A DNA stretch of 14,202 nt from an uncultured Agathobaculum sp. Its GTDB lineage: Bacteria; Bacillota; Clostridia; Oscillospirales; Butyricicoccaceae. The stretch is from assembly GCA_944380945.1 (NCBI GenBank), contig CALWJG010000022.1, positions 1 to 14,202 on the forward strand, written 5' to 3'. Made by a program: the position numbers and the translations under genes. The first letter of the stretch is position 1; each line of letters starts with the position of its first letter. The notes under the pieces were generated by a model. The model was given only the letters and a program-made list of their open reading frames with translations. It was not told the origin of the DNA and did no database searches. Positions 12,929 to 14,202 of this stretch are shown here, piece by piece.

Positions 12929-14202
12929 ATGAACATAGCGGAAGTGGAACGCCGGACGGGCATGACGCGCGCGAACATCCGGTTTTATGAAAAGGAAGGG
13001 CTGATCGCGCCGGCGCGCGGCGCGAACGGCTACCGCGATTATACGGAAGCGGACGTGGAGACCCTGCGCAAGGTGCGTTTGCTGCGGCAGCTGCGGGTGT
13101 CCGTGGCGGACATCCGCGCGGTGCAGGCGGGGGAGCGGACGCTGCCCGAGACAGCGGCCCGGCAGCTCGGCGTGCTCGAGCAGGACATCCGCGAGGGGCA
13201 GCAGGCGTATGCGGCCTGCCGCGCGCTTTGCGACGACCGCGCCGAGTGGGACGGGCTGGACGTGGACAAATACCTGTCCATCTCCGTGCTGCCGGCCTAT
13301 GCTGTGCCGGCGCCCGGCGAGCAGGACCGCATCCCGCCCGCGGGCTGCCCGTGGCGGCGGTTTTTCGCGCGGGGGATCGACCTGTCGCTGTACGGTCTGA
13401 TTTGGCTGATGCTCGCGCTGTGGGGGTTCCGGCTCAACCCGGATACGCAGATCGGCTGGGTGTGGTCGGTGCTGTGCAGCTATGTGGCATGGACATTGAC
13501 CTTTGCCCTGGAGCCGCTTTTGCTGCATTTCTGGGGCACGACGCCGGGCAAGTGGGTGTTCGGCCTGTCCGTGCGCGATGAGGATGGGAAAAAGCTGTCC
13601 CTGCGCACCGCGCTCGCGCGCACCTGGGGCGTGTTTTGCATCGGCATGGGATACGGCCTCCCGTTTTACGACCTGTACCGCAACTTTGTCTGCTACCGGG
13701 CGTGCAGGGAGGAGGAGCTGCCGTGGGATCTGGACAACGCCTGCGCGATCGTGGTGCGCGAGCGGGAGACCAGATGGTACCGCGTCGCGGGGTATCTGGC
13801 GCTGGGCGTGCTCACGACGCTGGCGGAGCAGGGCATCAGCCTGCGCGCCGAGCTGCCGCCCCATCAGGGCGAGCTGACGCTCGCGGAATATGTGGATAAC
13901 TGCAACGACTATCTGGAATACAACGGCTATCCGCCCTATGTGGCGGAGGACGGCTCCTGGCGCGAGCAGGCAGGCGGGGGGACGTGGAAAGGCATGACGG
14001 TCTCCATTGGCTGGGACGCACTGCCTGCTGTCAGCGTCGAGACTGGCGAGGATGGCTATGTCTCCTCAGTCACGGTCATCTGCGATTCGCAGGAGGGTGC
14101 GACCAGCCCGCAGGCGCGGCTGGCTGCGTTCTACGCGTTCGCCGCCTCGCATGAGCGCTGGGGCGTCATCGACCTGCTGCGCGGCGAAGAGCTGGCGCAG
14201 AC
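12929..14202 (+). CDS. MerR-RDD fusion: membrane-anchored MerR-type regulator (partial, 3' end cut)
   Basis: The frame stays open from 12929 to the window end (424 residues plus two bases, no stop). Residues 1-70 are a MerR winged helix (NIAEVERRTGMTRANIRFYEKEGLIAPARGANGYRDY, then TEADVETLRKVRLLRQLRVSVADI), followed by a short dimerisation-type helix to about 110. At 144-151 RFFARGID opens an RDD membrane domain: a hydrophobic helix (about 150-163), a second from VWSVLCSYVAWTLTFALEPLLLHFWG, then the signature GTTPGKWVFGLSVRDEDGKKLSLRTALAR (203 onward). A later helix (about 284-300, YRVAGYLALGVLTTLAEQG) precedes a hydrophilic, Tyr- and acid-rich C-terminal region, likely outside the membrane. 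AGGTGG lies 5 bases upstream of the ATG. Its own promoter has MerR spacing. It may control the neighbouring pump or itself; ligand unknown. Confidence 0.8.
   Translation, partial: MNIAEVERRTGMTRANIRFYEKEGLIAPARGANGYRDYTEADVETLRKVRLLRQLRVSVADIRAVQAGERTLPETAARQLGVLEQDIREGQQAYAACRALCDDRAEWDGLDVDKYLSISVLPAYAVPAPGEQDRIPPAGCPWRRFFARGIDLSLYGLIWLMLALWGFRLNPDTQIGWVWSVLCSYVAWTLTFALEPLLLHFWGTTPGKWVFGLSVRDEDGKKLSLRTALARTWGVFCIGMGYGLPFYDLYRNFVCYRACREEELPWDLDNACAIVVRERETRWYRVAGYLALGVLTTLAEQGISLRAELPPHQGELTLAEYVDNCNDYLEYNGYPPYVAEDGSWREQAGGGTWKGMTVSIGWDALPAVSVETGEDGYVSSVTVICDSQEGATSPQARLAAFYAFAASHERWGVIDLLRGEELAQ

Overview
The window looks like a chromosomal segment of a GC-rich (above 60% by eye) anaerobic, amino-acid- and polyol-using Firmicute of the clostridial type, perhaps a gut Oscillospiraceae or Butyricicoccaceae relative. 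This is inferred from strong purine-rich ribosome binding sites, rho-independent terminators, a tryptophanase next to an NSS transporter, and a LacI regulator beside an inositol dehydrogenase. No species can be fixed from sequence alone.

Left block (1-2858, + strand): the 3' part of a tryptophanase gene (tnaA-like), a terminator, a pair of short hairpin repeats, a sodium-dependent NSS-family transporter (tnaT-like), an isolated hairpin, and a small four-helix membrane protein resembling the PsiE family. The first two genes form a plausible tryptophan uptake and indole-producing cassette.

Structured gap (2859-3293): about 430 bases with no convincing gene but packed with inverted repeats. These include two perfect 26-bp palindromes end to end, a 78-bp three-way-junction-like structure bounded by a 13-bp inverted repeat, several more hairpins, and a perfect 32-bp palindromic terminator.

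Centre (3294-5662): an inositol 2-dehydrogenase-like gene (iolG-like, - strand) diverges from a LacI-family regulator (+ strand). The shared spacer holds a recognisable promoter for each gene and two dyad repeats that could be operators.

Right block (4640-12765, + strand): the lacI-like gene is followed closely, with no visible terminator, by two tandem paralogous TolC-like helical proteins, a lipoprotein-type membrane fusion protein and a 1034-residue RND permease. Together they encode all three parts of a tripartite efflux pump, but the two TolC-like proteins appear to lack the outer-membrane beta-strands of true TolC. A strong terminator closes the operon.

End (12766-14202): a MerR-type promoter with a 19-bp spacer drives a gene running off the window. 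It fuses a MerR DNA-binding domain to an RDD membrane domain and a further segment after a last helix, so it looks like a membrane-anchored transcription factor. This fusion, the barrel-less TolC pair and the hairpin-dense gap are the most interesting items.
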